DNA of 64,000 nucleotides from QHCE01 sp038260095 (GTDB lineage: Bacteria > Actinomycetota > Actinomycetes > Mycobacteriales > QHCE01): contig JBBSOC010000004.1 of assembly GCA_038260095.1 (NCBI GenBank), positions 1-64,000 of the forward strand. The letters run 5' to 3'. The number at the start of each line of letters is the position of its first letter. Position 1 is the first letter of the stretch. Both the position numbers and the translations under genes were made by a program. The notes under the pieces were generated by a model. The model did not search any database. It was not told where the DNA came from and saw nothing but the letters and a program-made list of their open reading frames with translations. Of this stretch, positions 17,062 through 25,449 are shown piece after piece.

Positions 17062-17565
17062 CTACACCGCTGCGCGTTCCACGGCCACCGATTCGATAGT
17101 GACGTTGTTGACTGGTCGATCCTGCGCGCCGGTCGGCAGTGCGGCGATTTTGTCGACAACGCTACGGCTAGGTTCGTCGGTCACTTCACCAAAGATGGTG
17201 TGCTTGTTGGTGAGCCAGTCCGTGGCTGAAACCGTTAGGAAAAACTGTGATCCATTGGTGCTTGGTCCTGAATTGGCCATAGCAAGCAAGTATGGCTTAT
17301 TAAATGCGAGATCAGGGTGAAACTCGTCGGCGAATGTGTAGCCTGGTCCACCTGTACCAGTGCCTGTGGGATCTCCACCTTGGATCATAAATCCGCTAAT
17401 AACCCGATGAAAGATGGTTCCATCATAAAAGTTTTTGTCTCGGGCAAGCTGGAGGAAGTTGTCCACCGTCTTTGGAGCATGGTCGGTGAATAACCGTATC
17501 CGAATGGCACCATGGTTGGTATTTAACGTAGCAAAATCGGCCTCAGTCAAGGCGTTTCCCTTCAT
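17062..17565 (-). CDS. ppiA: cyclophilin-type peptidyl-prolyl cis-trans isomerase
   Basis: A 167-residue cytoplasmic cyclophilin, single domain. Active-site segments are FHRVISGFMIQGGDPTGTG, GPGYTFADEF, LAMANSGPSTNGSQFF and HTIFGEV. The start is uncertain: ATG at 17565 has no clear Shine-Dalgarno, while an in-frame TTG six codons later is preceded by AAGGGA. It lies 69 nt upstream of the rhomboid gene on the same strand, the order seen in mycobacteria. Confidence 0.93.
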   Translation of the reverse strand: MKGNALTEADFATLNTNHGAIRIRLFTDHAPKTVDNFLQLARDKNFYDGTIFHRVISGFMIQGGDPTGTGTGGPGYTFADEFHPDLAFNKPYLLAMANSGPSTNGSQFFLTVSATDWLTNKHTIFGEVTDEPSRSVVDKIAALPTGAQDRPVNNVTIESVAVERAAV

Positions 17566-17881
17566 GTTTTAACTAGAGCAATCAGCATTTATCGCTCTAT
17601 AACGAGTACAGCGTCCATTTAAAAACGAGTACAGTGTCCGTTCAAGCCATGTCGTGCTAGTTTCCCTATCCTGCCACGGCGACAGGGGCGCCCAGACGCG
17701 GCAAGAGGTAGCAAGTGAAACTGTAGCTACTGAGCCGATCGTTACTAACTCAGCCCGAAAGTAGCTAAGATCCTGAGGTCAAAAGACTACACCAGTCGAG
17801 CTACTTTCGATCTGACTAGTAAACAGCAGTAGGATTGCACGCGCGCGACAAGCGTCTTCAAGCGCAACTAGGGGGTCATCT
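17566..17881. other. 316-nt gap with a 23-bp-period direct repeat
   Basis: No gene is seen. The notable content is a tandem repeat at 17601-17645: two 22-bp copies starting AACGAGTACAG and differing at about three positions, spaced 23 bp start to start. This is consistent with a regulator bound on one face of the helix upstream of ppiA or of the divergent membrane-protein gene. The plus-strand gene has AGGGGG just before its ATG at 17882. Confidence 0.5.
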
Positions 17882-18658
17882 ATGTTCGGCCGGAAAAAAA
17901 GTCGTAAGAACGAAATCAACGAGGCACTGTCAGCCAGCGTGGGTCAGCTGCGTAACGCCGCTAATGCCACGGTGGACGCCGCAAGTGAAGCGTTCGATTC
18001 AGCTAAGGACACGCTAGGCGAAAAAATGCAGCACACCAAGGACACGGTGGGTAATAAGGTTGCGCAAAAACGCGCTATCGCCCGCGAGCAGGCACGCCAT
18101 GCGTGGGACACAACCCGCTGCTCGGCGCGCAAAGCTAGAAAAAAGGCTGAGAAAGAAGCTGACAGGGCCGCCGCTAAGGGTGGTAGAAAGCGGCGAAGCT
18201 GGCCGAAAGTGGTGGGTCTACTCGCCATTGGCACAGCTCTAGGTGCTGTAGCTAGCGCTGTAGGGCGCCGTGCTCGTCAGACAGACTGGAAAGAGTTCGA
18301 CGTTCGTGAACAAGCAGCCAGTGCCAAAACTAAACTTGGCGAGGCTGCCAGTTCAGCACGGGATAAAGCAAGTATAGCGAGCCAGAAGGCTGCCGAGATC
18401 GCCAAAGACACCTCGGCGACGTTCAAGGATAAGGCGTCACAATTTGCCAGCGCAGTAAAGGAGAAAACCATCTCCGGTAAAGGCGCCTTAGTAGACGGCG
18501 GCGAGGAAATCGCCGCCGCTACTGGGAAAGCCGCTGACGCCGCGGAACAGGCCGCCCAAGTAGCAGGCCAAGCTGTAAAAAGAGGCGGAAAGAACGCTAG
18601 CGAGGCGGTAGAGAAGGTTACTGCTGCCAATTCCAGTAGCAACGGATTACGTAGTTAG
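17882..18658 (+). CDS. Lys/Ala-rich membrane-associated protein, unknown
   Basis: A 258-residue protein of very biased composition (Ala, Lys, Glu, Ser). Residues 1-90 and 135-250 are heptad-like amphipathic helices with repeated KDTxGEKxQxxKDT and AAxxAKDxAxxFKDKA patterns, reminiscent of phasin or LEA-type proteins. One hydrophobic segment lies at about 105-125 (WPKVVGLLAIGTALGAVASAVG), preceded by KGGRKRRS. It lies beside ppiA, the place of cwsA in mycobacteria, so it may be a diverged positional counterpart (inference). No enzymatic motif is visible. Confidence 0.6.
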   Translation: MFGRKKSRKNEINEALSASVGQLRNAANATVDAASEAFDSAKDTLGEKMQHTKDTVGNKVAQKRAIAREQARHAWDTTRCSARKARKKAEKEADRAAAKGGRKRRSWPKVVGLLAIGTALGAVASAVGRRARQTDWKEFDVREQAASAKTKLGEAASSARDKASIASQKAAEIAKDTSATFKDKASQFASAVKEKTISGKGALVDGGEEIAAATGKAADAAEQAAQVAGQAVKRGGKNASEAVEKVTAANSSSNGLRS

Positions 18659-18682
18659 CCATTAAAGGAACACCGAAATTTG

Positions 18683-18720
18683 GGCGTCCCGCGACCATAG
18701 GATCGTGTTCGCGGGACGCC
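18683..18720. terminator. bidirectional terminator hairpin
   Basis: A perfect 12-bp stem GGCGTCCCGCGA / TCGCGGGACGCC with a 14-nt loop lies between the converging membrane-protein gene and the acyl-CoA dehydrogenase gene. It is not followed by a long T tract on either side. Confidence 0.75.
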
Positions 18721-18737
18721 TGAGTTTACTGAACCAG

Positions 18738-19931
18738 TTACGGCTCACGGCCAAGGCCGAGCTCGTGTGCAATCACCATGCGCTGCACTTCATTAGTGCC
18801 TTCCCCGATCTCTAAAATCTTGGCGTCCCGCCACATCCGGGCTACAGGAGTTTCGTTCATGAAACCGTAGCCGCCATGCAGCTGTGTGGCATCCCGGGCG
18901 TTTCGCACAGCCACGTCAGCAGCATGTAGCTTTGCCATCGCGGCACGCTGCCGGACATCTTGCCCCATGTCCCGGCGCATTGCCGCGTCGTAGTAAGCCA
19001 GGCGTGCGGTGTGCACCCGAGTGGCCATATCGGCGAGAGTAAACGAAATCGCCTGGTACTGCGCGATGGCGCGGCCGAATGCTTCGCGCTGCTTGGTGTA
19101 GCGCAGCGACTCATCTAGACACCCCTGCGCAAGACCAGTGGCTAGTGCGGCAATAGCAATCCGTCCGGAGTCTAAAATCTGCAGGAACTGCCGATAGCCA
19201 GCACCTCGCTCCCCCAGGAGGTTGGCCGCGGGAACATGCACATCGGTGAGCGACACTTCACGGGTGTCCGAACAACACCAACCCACTTTTGAGTACGGTG
19301 GCCCAACATGAAGTCCGGGATTTCCAGCTGGAACGATGATCGCCGATATCTCGGGGGCTGTGTCGGTGCGTTCGCTAGTTACCGCCGTCACCGTGATCAA
19401 ACCAGTGATATCGGTTCCGGCATTGGTAATAAACGCCTTAGTGCCGTTGATCACCCACTCCCCAGACTCCGCGTCCCCACGGAGCTCTGCTCTGGTGCGC
19501 GTAGAGCTGGCGTCGGTGCCACCGTCGGGCTCTGTGAGACCGAAGGCACCCAACATGTGGCCCGAGCACAGCCTAGGTAGCCATTCTGCTTTCTGCGCGT
19601 CAGTGCCGAACCGATAAATCGGCATCGCGCCCAGTCCTACAGCGGCCTGTAGTGTCACAGCTAGGGAAGAATCGACTCTGGCCAGCTCTTCGATCGCCAG
19701 GCACAGCGCCAAACCGTCGCCGCCCATGCCGCCATGTTCCTCAGGAAACGGTAAGCCGAACAAGCCGAGGTCGGCCGCCTCAGCGACAAGCGGGTAGGGA
19801 AACCTCCCAGCGGCGTAGTACTCACCGATCACTGGAGAAACTCGTTCGCGGGCAAAATCGGCAACGGTCTCCCGTAACGCGGCGTGCTGTTCGGATAACT
19901 CAAACCCCGCTCCCGTGAGCTCTGGCATCAT
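18738..19931 (-). CDS. acyl-CoA dehydrogenase, probably isovaleryl-CoA type
   Basis: A 397-residue FAD enzyme. The N-terminal helical domain starts FELSEQHAALRETVADFA. Signatures are GAFGLTEPDGGTDASSTRTRA and, near the C-terminus, QLHGGYGFMNETPVARMWRDAKILEIGEGTNEVQ split over two motifs, where the Glu in EGTNE is the usual catalytic-base position. It oxidises a short branched acyl-CoA. As the last gene of a run with biotin carboxylase, HMG-CoA lyase and carboxyltransferase, isovaleryl-CoA (leucine pathway) is the likely substrate. A GGAGGA precedes the double ATG start. Confidence 0.85.
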   Translation of the reverse strand: MMPELTGAGFELSEQHAALRETVADFARERVSPVIGEYYAAGRFPYPLVAEAADLGLFGLPFPEEHGGMGGDGLALCLAIEELARVDSSLAVTLQAAVGLGAMPIYRFGTDAQKAEWLPRLCSGHMLGAFGLTEPDGGTDASSTRTRAELRGDAESGEWVINGTKAFITNAGTDITGLITVTAVTSERTDTAPEISAIIVPAGNPGLHVGPPYSKVGWCCSDTREVSLTDVHVPAANLLGERGAGYRQFLQILDSGRIAIAALATGLAQGCLDESLRYTKQREAFGRAIAQYQAISFTLADMATRVHTARLAYYDAAMRRDMGQDVRQRAAMAKLHAADVAVRNARDATQLHGGYGFMNETPVARMWRDAKILEIGEGTNEVQRMVIAHELGLGREP

Positions 19932-19997
19932 TCCTCCGCTTCTCCTGCTACATATTTCGATAACCTCGTAGAGGTTGCCGCCTAACTTTCCATTGAC

Positions 19998-21566
19998 CTA
20001 CACCGGCGTGATGCCATGTTTACGGCGTAGTGCAGGCTGTTCTCGCCACAGGCCGCCAGCGCGAGCCGCGCCAAAACGACGAATTATTTGCTCCCGTAGC
20101 TCCGTAGGAAGAACCACCGCATCCACAACCAGCTCGCTGGCCAGTCGAACCAGATCAATGTCAGCTTCATATTCGGCACGCCGCGCGGACACGAACGCGC
20201 CTCGCTGCGCCGGATCCAGCTCAGCGATCTTGTTGGCATACACCGCGCTCACCGCGGCATCGGATCCCATGACGGCAATTTTTGCTGTGGGTAACGCGAG
20301 CGTCGCCTCCGGATCAAAGCCAGGTCCTGCCATGGCATACAGCCCCGCACCGTAGGCCTTACGCACCACCACACACAGCTTGGGCACCGTTGCCTGCGCT
20401 ACGGCGGTGATGAGCTTGGCGCCATGGCGAATTATGCCAGCCTTCTCCACCGCCGTACCTACCATGAATCCCGGAACGTCGGCTAAAAACAGCAGTGGTA
20501 AGCCAAACGCATCACACAGCGCGATGAAGCGGGCAGCTTTGTCGGCGGAGTCAATGAACAACACTCCACCTTTGTGTATCGAGTTGTTGGCCACCACGCC
20601 CACCGGCTCGCCGCCCATGCGAGCGAACCCAACGCTGACCTCCTTTGCCCACAGCGGCTGTATCTCCCACCAGCTCCCCGCATCCACTACACCGGTGATC
20701 AGCTGCTGAATATCAAAGGCCTGCCGCTCGTTGTCGGGCACCAGAGTTGCCAGTGCTTGCTCCTGCTTAGCCTGTGGATCAACCACAGGTGCTGTCGGTG
20801 CAGTCTGGAGACAGTTGCCCGGCAGATAAGACAGATAACGGCGAACCTCGCGCAGCGCTTCGGGCTCAGTAGTTACCAACTGGTGGCCACAGCCTGACTG
20901 CCCGCAGTGCAGCGCGGCCCCACCCATGTGTTCCACGGTGGTGATCTCGCCAGTGACCGCTTCCACCATGCGGGGACTGCCTAAATACATGGAAGCGTTG
21001 CCGGCAACCATGATTACGATGTCGCAAAATGCGGGTATATAGGCACCGCCAGCGGCTGAGGGGCCGAACAGCGCGCATACCTGTGGGATAGCACCCGAGG
21101 CACGTATTTGTTCGGCGAAAATCCGACCAGCGCCACGGCGACCGGGGAACAGTTGCACCTGATCGGTGATTCTGGCCCCGGCGGAATCCACCAGGTACAC
21201 CATGGGCACACCGGTAGTGCGCGCCCGCTCGATGACGCGGATGATTTTCTCCACTGTCCGCGCACCCCACGATCCCGCTTTTACGGTGGAATCGTTGGCC
21301 ATCACACAGACTCCTCGACCATCGATGCAGGCCGTACCAGTGATGACTCCGTCAGCTGGTAGCCCTTCAGCCAGCACATTCGCTAGCGCACCATCTTCGG
21401 TGAATGAGTCCACGTCGGTTAGCTGAATGATGCGGTCACGAGCGAAAAGCTTTCCGCGCTCCGTCGCGGCTTGGTGATACTTTCGCGCCCCGCCAGCCTC
21501 AGCTCGCTCCCGTAGCCGAGTTACCTCGCGCTGCTGATCAGTGGGCTCATTCATGACCGTGTCCAC
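19998..21566 (-). CDS. acyl-CoA carboxylase carboxyltransferase (beta) subunit, methylcrotonyl-CoA type
   Basis: A 522-residue crotonase-fold carboxyltransferase. Features are the N-terminal RERAEAGGARKYHQAATERGK segment (read in two parts), oxyanion-hole Gly stretches in FGPSAAGGAYIPAFCD and AYGAGLYAMAGPGF, and DVPGFMVG. It transfers carboxyl from biotin to the acyl-CoA. Placement directly after the HMG-CoA lyase gene (stop and start share one base) points to 3-methylcrotonyl-CoA. The start is GTG at 21566, or ATG four codons in. Confidence 0.86.
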   Translation of the reverse strand: MDTVMNEPTDQQREVTRLRERAEAGGARKYHQAATERGKLFARDRIIQLTDVDSFTEDGALANVLAEGLPADGVITGTACIDGRGVCVMANDSTVKAGSWGARTVEKIIRVIERARTTGVPMVYLVDSAGARITDQVQLFPGRRGAGRIFAEQIRASGAIPQVCALFGPSAAGGAYIPAFCDIVIMVAGNASMYLGSPRMVEAVTGEITTVEHMGGAALHCGQSGCGHQLVTTEPEALREVRRYLSYLPGNCLQTAPTAPVVDPQAKQEQALATLVPDNERQAFDIQQLITGVVDAGSWWEIQPLWAKEVSVGFARMGGEPVGVVANNSIHKGGVLFIDSADKAARFIALCDAFGLPLLFLADVPGFMVGTAVEKAGIIRHGAKLITAVAQATVPKLCVVVRKAYGAGLYAMAGPGFDPEATLALPTAKIAVMGSDAAVSAVYANKIAELDPAQRGAFVSARRAEYEADIDLVRLASELVVDAVVLPTELREQIIRRFGAARAGGLWREQPALRRKHGITPV

Positions 21567-22504
21567 TACCCTTCTGATGCCAGTGTGCTTCGCGGTCCTG
21601 CTCGAAGAATCGCGCTCGGAAGTTGTCTGCCCACCAGTCGCTGCGCAAGTACTGCGACCTCTAGTAGTTTTTGCAGATCGATGCCAGTGGCGATACCCAT
21701 GTCGTCGAGCATGTGCACCAGTTCTTCGGTGGCGAGGTTACCCGAGGCCCCTGGCGCGTAAGGACAGCCGCCAAGGCCGCCAACGCTGGCGTCGAACTCG
21801 GTCACTCCCAGCTGTAATGCGGCCAGCACATTGGCCAGAGCCGTGCCCCGAGTGTTGTGAAAGTGCAGCAGAATCGGCAGGTCTGGGTGATGGTTGCGCA
21901 CCGCGTCAACGAGCTCGACTACTCCACGTGGAGTGGCCATGCCAGTAGTGTCACCAAACGCCACCCGGTCAGCACCTTGCGCCACAACCTGGTCGACGAT
22001 GCGTACCACCCGCTCGGGCGCCACGTCGCCAACGTAGGGGCAACCAAAGGCGGTGGCAATAATGATTTCGGCGATAGCTCCGTGGGAGTGCAGCAGGGAG
22101 ATTAAATCCCCAGCCTGCCGCAACGATTGTTGCGTGGAGCGACCTACATTGCGGCGATTGTGGGTGTCGGAGGCAGAGAGCACAAGCTCGATTTCGGTGA
22201 AACCCGCTGCCACCGCCCGCTGCGCACCGCGCAGATTTGGCACCAACGCGCTGTAGCGCACGCCGCTAGTTCGGGTGACACCAGAGGCGACCTGCTCAGC
22301 ATCAGCCATCTGTGGCACCGCCACAGGGTGCACGAATGAAACAGCTTCAATTCGAGAAGTGCCAGTAGCTGAAAGCGCGTTGATTAAGCTGATCTTGTCA
22401 CTAGTGGAGATGGTGGCTTCGTTTTGTAGACCATCCCGCGGTCCTACCTCACGCAGCGAAACCGCATTAGGCAGGCTAGGAAAATTAGACAGCAGCGCAC
22501 TCAC
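21566..22504 (-). CDS. mvaB: hydroxymethylglutaryl-CoA lyase
   Basis: A 312-residue TIM-barrel enzyme cleaving HMG-CoA to acetyl-CoA and acetoacetate, the last step of leucine breakdown. Motifs: LREVGPRDGLQNE near the N-terminus, FGDTTGMATP, LHFHNTRGTALANV, and the signature GVTEFDASVGGLGGCPYAPG with its catalytic Cys. It overlaps the biotin carboxylase stop by GTGA and abuts the carboxyltransferase, so it is one operon. Confidence 0.93.
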   Translation of the reverse strand: MSALLSNFPSLPNAVSLREVGPRDGLQNEATISTSDKISLINALSATGTSRIEAVSFVHPVAVPQMADAEQVASGVTRTSGVRYSALVPNLRGAQRAVAAGFTEIELVLSASDTHNRRNVGRSTQQSLRQAGDLISLLHSHGAIAEIIIATAFGCPYVGDVAPERVVRIVDQVVAQGADRVAFGDTTGMATPRGVVELVDAVRNHHPDLPILLHFHNTRGTALANVLAALQLGVTEFDASVGGLGGCPYAPGASGNLATEELVHMLDDMGIATGIDLQKLLEVAVLAQRLVGRQLPSAILRAGPRSTLASEG

Positions 22505-23841
22505 GCTCTCATTCTGCCCACAATCGCGGTGTCATAGTTCCCCGAAACGAACTCTGAGTTGTCTAAAAGTTCTGAAAAGAACGCTAGGTTCGATTTTGGC
22601 CCGGTCACAGTGAAGTTTCGTACCGCGTCTCGAGCGCGCATGAGTGCTGCGTCCCGATCGGGGGCATGCACGATCAGCTTGGCCATCAGCGAGTCGTAGT
22701 GCGGAGTCACTGTGGTACCGGCCACATATCCGGCGTCGACACGAACACCCTCGCCGCTTGGCTCCAGCCACTGTGTGATGGCGCCCGGTCCGGGAAGGAA
22801 GCGCTTGGGGTCCTCGGCATTAATCCGCAGCTCGATGGCATGTCCGGTGGGCTTAAGCGCATCTGGGTCAAATCCGGGGGCCTCACCCGCGGCGATTCGC
22901 AGCTGCTCGGCAACTAGGTCAATGCCGTAGCGCGCCTCGGTGATGGGGTGTTCCACCTGTAATCGAGTGTTCATCTCCAGGAACGCGAACTCTCCGGTTT
23001 CGGGGTCGAGTAAACATTCCACGGTTCCGGCGTTGCGGTAGCCCACCGCTTCGCCTGCCTGAATAGCTGCCTGCTCCATTCGGTGGCGAAGCTCCGGCGT
23101 TACCGCGGGTGATGGAGTCTCTTCAACCAGCTTTTGGTTGCGGCGCTGCACTGAGCAGTCGCGCTCCCCCAAAGCGACGACGCGACCATTGGCAAGGCCA
23201 AGGATCTGGATCTCTACGTGTCGCACCCGCGGAAAGTAGCGCTCCAACAACACCGATGAGTCGCCGAACATGCGGCCGGCAAAAGCGCGAATTTTTTCAA
23301 ACTGCTCGCTGAGCTCATCAGAGCTGTTGGCTACCGCCATACCCATACCGCCGCCGCCGGCCGACGCTTTGATCATGAGCGGAAAACCGATATTTTCAGC
23401 CTCGCTACGTGCCTGCTCCACAGTTGCGACTGGGTCTTTGGTTCCGGCCGCCACGGGGACGCCGGCAGCAGCCACTAAATTTCGGGCGTTGATTTTGTCA
23501 CCCATGGCCTCTATCGACTCCGCGGGCGGCCCAATCCACACCATACCTGCGTCACGCACGCTCCGGGCAAAGCCAGCGTTTTCGGAGAGAAAGCCGTAAC
23601 CGGGATGGATAGCGGAAGCGTTGGTTTTGATAGCGGCCGCGAGTATGGCTGATGCGTTGCGATAAGAAAGCGCCACGGCGGCCTCGCCTAAGCAGACAGC
23701 CTCATCGGCTTCATGCACAAACGGAAGGTCGGCGTCTACGTCGGAGTACACCGCAATGGTGCGAACCCCGAGCTGCTTGGCCGTCCGAATGATTCGACGA
23801 GCAATCTCTCCCCGGTTGGCGACCAGTACCGATTCCAACAT
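22501..23841 (-). CDS. biotin carboxylase subunit without a carrier domain
   Basis: A 446-residue ATP-grasp enzyme, first gene of the leucine operon. The N-terminal VLVANRGEIARRIIRTAKQL, the glycine-rich ATP loop MIKASAGGGGMGMAV, the EIQILGL region and EMNTRLQVEHPITE are all present. The protein ends at the close of the biotin-carboxylase C-domain. Actinobacterial acyl-CoA carboxylase alpha subunits usually run to about 590-660 residues with a C-terminal biotinyl domain; no AMKM biotinylation motif occurs here or in the three downstream genes. A separate carrier protein must therefore be supplied elsewhere. Confidence 0.88.
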   Translation of the reverse strand: MLESVLVANRGEIARRIIRTAKQLGVRTIAVYSDVDADLPFVHEADEAVCLGEAAVALSYRNASAILAAAIKTNASAIHPGYGFLSENAGFARSVRDAGMVWIGPPAESIEAMGDKINARNLVAAAGVPVAAGTKDPVATVEQARSEAENIGFPLMIKASAGGGGMGMAVANSSDELSEQFEKIRAFAGRMFGDSSVLLERYFPRVRHVEIQILGLANGRVVALGERDCSVQRRNQKLVEETPSPAVTPELRHRMEQAAIQAGEAVGYRNAGTVECLLDPETGEFAFLEMNTRLQVEHPITEARYGIDLVAEQLRIAAGEAPGFDPDALKPTGHAIELRINAEDPKRFLPGPGAITQWLEPSGEGVRVDAGYVAGTTVTPHYDSLMAKLIVHAPDRDAALMRARDAVRNFTVTGPKSNLAFFSELLDNSEFVSGNYDTAIVGRMRA

Positions 23842-24025
23842 GGACTTTCCTCCTCGCAGGTTGTGAGTACCTGCCTAGCAGCGGATCTGGTACGAAATTT
23901 CTGACTTGGATCAGGTTAGCCAGTTACTCACCAGTCGCCACCCAGCTCGCAGCGTGTCATGCGACACAGCAGCGCCTACCTCGACTGGCGGCCCAGAGGG
24001 CGGCTCGGTCGTTTGTAGTTCAGCG

Positions 24026-24847
24026 TCATGGCAGGAACCTCTGCAGTGCCTGAACAAGAGAATCCGCCACTTTTTGCCGAAAGCTTGAGTCCTTCATTCG
24101 GGCGGCATCCGCGGCGTTGCGCATGTTGCCTGACTCCAGAATCATCGTTGGCACTTTACTGAGGTTTAATCCCGCCATATCCGTGCGTAGGTTAAGGCCG
24201 TCGCGACCAATGTAGTCAGCGGTCTGCATGCCAGTGCCCGCCTGGTATGCGTCGCGCACCGCGACGGCCAACTGGTGGGATCGAGCCTTGATAGGACTGT
24301 CAAGGCCAGGTTCCAATACATGAAAGCCGCTTCCACCGGCTGGGCCACCGTCGCCATGGATGGAGATCACGGCAGCAGCTTTAGCTTCGTTGCCGATTGC
24401 GGCGCGCTGATTCACGCACGGACCCCATGGGGTATCAGCCGTGACCGTTGTCCTCACTGTGGCACCGGCGGCGGTAAGGAGCAACACCAGTCGCTTGGAC
24501 ACATCCCACGTAAAATCAGCTTCCCGATATCCGTCGTTAGTCTGGGTTCCGGTGGTGTCGCAGGCCTTTTTTGTACCATTACCCGCATCTACCAGCTGCT
24601 TTATCTCGTTTGAGTGATCAAAGTTGCCGCGGTTGTGTCCGGGATTAACAACGATAGTTAGCCCCTTCAGCGGGCTAGCTGCTTTCGTGTGGCTGAGCTC
24701 AGTGGTAGCGGCTGCTGAAGCCGAAGGCGGCTTTAGCGAGGGGTTCTTACTGGCGTCGCTTGTGCTGGCCGGCCCACCGCAAGCAGTCAGGACAAGCGAT
24801 GCAAACAACATTGCAATCGTGTACCGCATTCCACGCTTACTGTTCAT
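24026..24847 (-). CDS. N-acetylmuramoyl-L-alanine amidase, putative lipoprotein
   Basis: A 273-residue secreted amidase_3 zinc hydrolase resembling mycobacterial Ami1. The signal peptide ends in a lipobox, LVLTACGG (cleavage before Cys, about residue 23), followed by a Ser/Pro linker. The catalytic domain shows the zinc ligands in VVNPGHNRGNFDH, a Glu in GYREADFTWDVSKRL, and SIHGDGG. It cleaves the amide bond between MurNAc and the stem peptide. It is the third gene of a three-gene operon, overlapping the Nudix gene by ATGA. Confidence 0.85.
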   Translation of the reverse strand: MNSKRGMRYTIAMLFASLVLTACGGPASTSDASKNPSLKPPSASAAATTELSHTKAASPLKGLTIVVNPGHNRGNFDHSNEIKQLVDAGNGTKKACDTTGTQTNDGYREADFTWDVSKRLVLLLTAAGATVRTTVTADTPWGPCVNQRAAIGNEAKAAAVISIHGDGGPAGGSGFHVLEPGLDSPIKARSHQLAVAVRDAYQAGTGMQTADYIGRDGLNLRTDMAGLNLSKVPTMILESGNMRNAADAARMKDSSFRQKVADSLVQALQRFLP

Positions 24848-25449
24848 TTCGGCTTCTTAATACGTCGCCCCTTGCACGTCACGATTCCTCGCGCCAGTGC
24901 TATCCCCACAGCGGCGAGAGTGAAGCCGTCGGTGATCTGACCCGCTGCCACCTCGTCAAGCAGCTGCCGCCAGCTAAGCCACCGCACCGCGGAAACTTCA
25001 CGCAAGTCCAGCGGCAAGGTCGGCGTATCGGAATAGTGGGCAAGGAACACACTTACGCTGGTCGCCAAGATCCCCGAGTTAGGAGTCATTGTGGTTAGCA
25101 AGTCAAGCTGCCCAGGGTGGGCTCCGAGTTCCTCGACAAGTTCGGCGCGGGCGGATTGCGCCGGGTCGCAGTCTTGACCGAAACCGCGCGGAATCCCCCA
25201 CTCCCAGCATTGCAGTGTGTAACGGTACGTACGCACCAAGGCGACCTGCTCCCCGCATACGGCAAGCATGGCTACGCCTGGACGGCCTTCCGCCTCAACC
25301 ACCCGCACATAGTGGCCGGACTGACCGTCGGAGAATCGCACGTCGTCGTCGAAGACGGTGACGAACGCGTTCTGATACACCTTCTGCTCGGCGGTTCGGA
25401 CTATCCCAGCTTCACGACGCTCGATGGAGCCGGTGCTATCGCTACTCAT
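24844..25449 (-). CDS. Nudix hydrolase
   Basis: A 201-residue protein from ATG at 25449, which overlaps the upstream stop as ATGA; the frame extends further upstream but only inside the previous gene. The Nudix region is GFGQDCDPAQSARAELVEEL followed by G. The EExG core is intact, but the Arg that normally precedes the first conserved Glu of REuxEExGu is Ala, although an Arg lies one residue earlier. Overall it resembles ADP-ribose or nucleoside-diphosphate-sugar pyrophosphatases. Its position between an unknown membrane protein and a wall amidase suggests a possible link to envelope precursors (inference only). Confidence 0.75.
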   Translation of the reverse strand: MSSDSTGSIERREAGIVRTAEQKVYQNAFVTVFDDDVRFSDGQSGHYVRVVEAEGRPGVAMLAVCGEQVALVRTYRYTLQCWEWGIPRGFGQDCDPAQSARAELVEELGAHPGQLDLLTTMTPNSGILATSVSVFLAHYSDTPTLPLDLREVSAVRWLSWRQLLDEVAAGQITDGFTLAAVGIALARGIVTCKGRRIKKPK

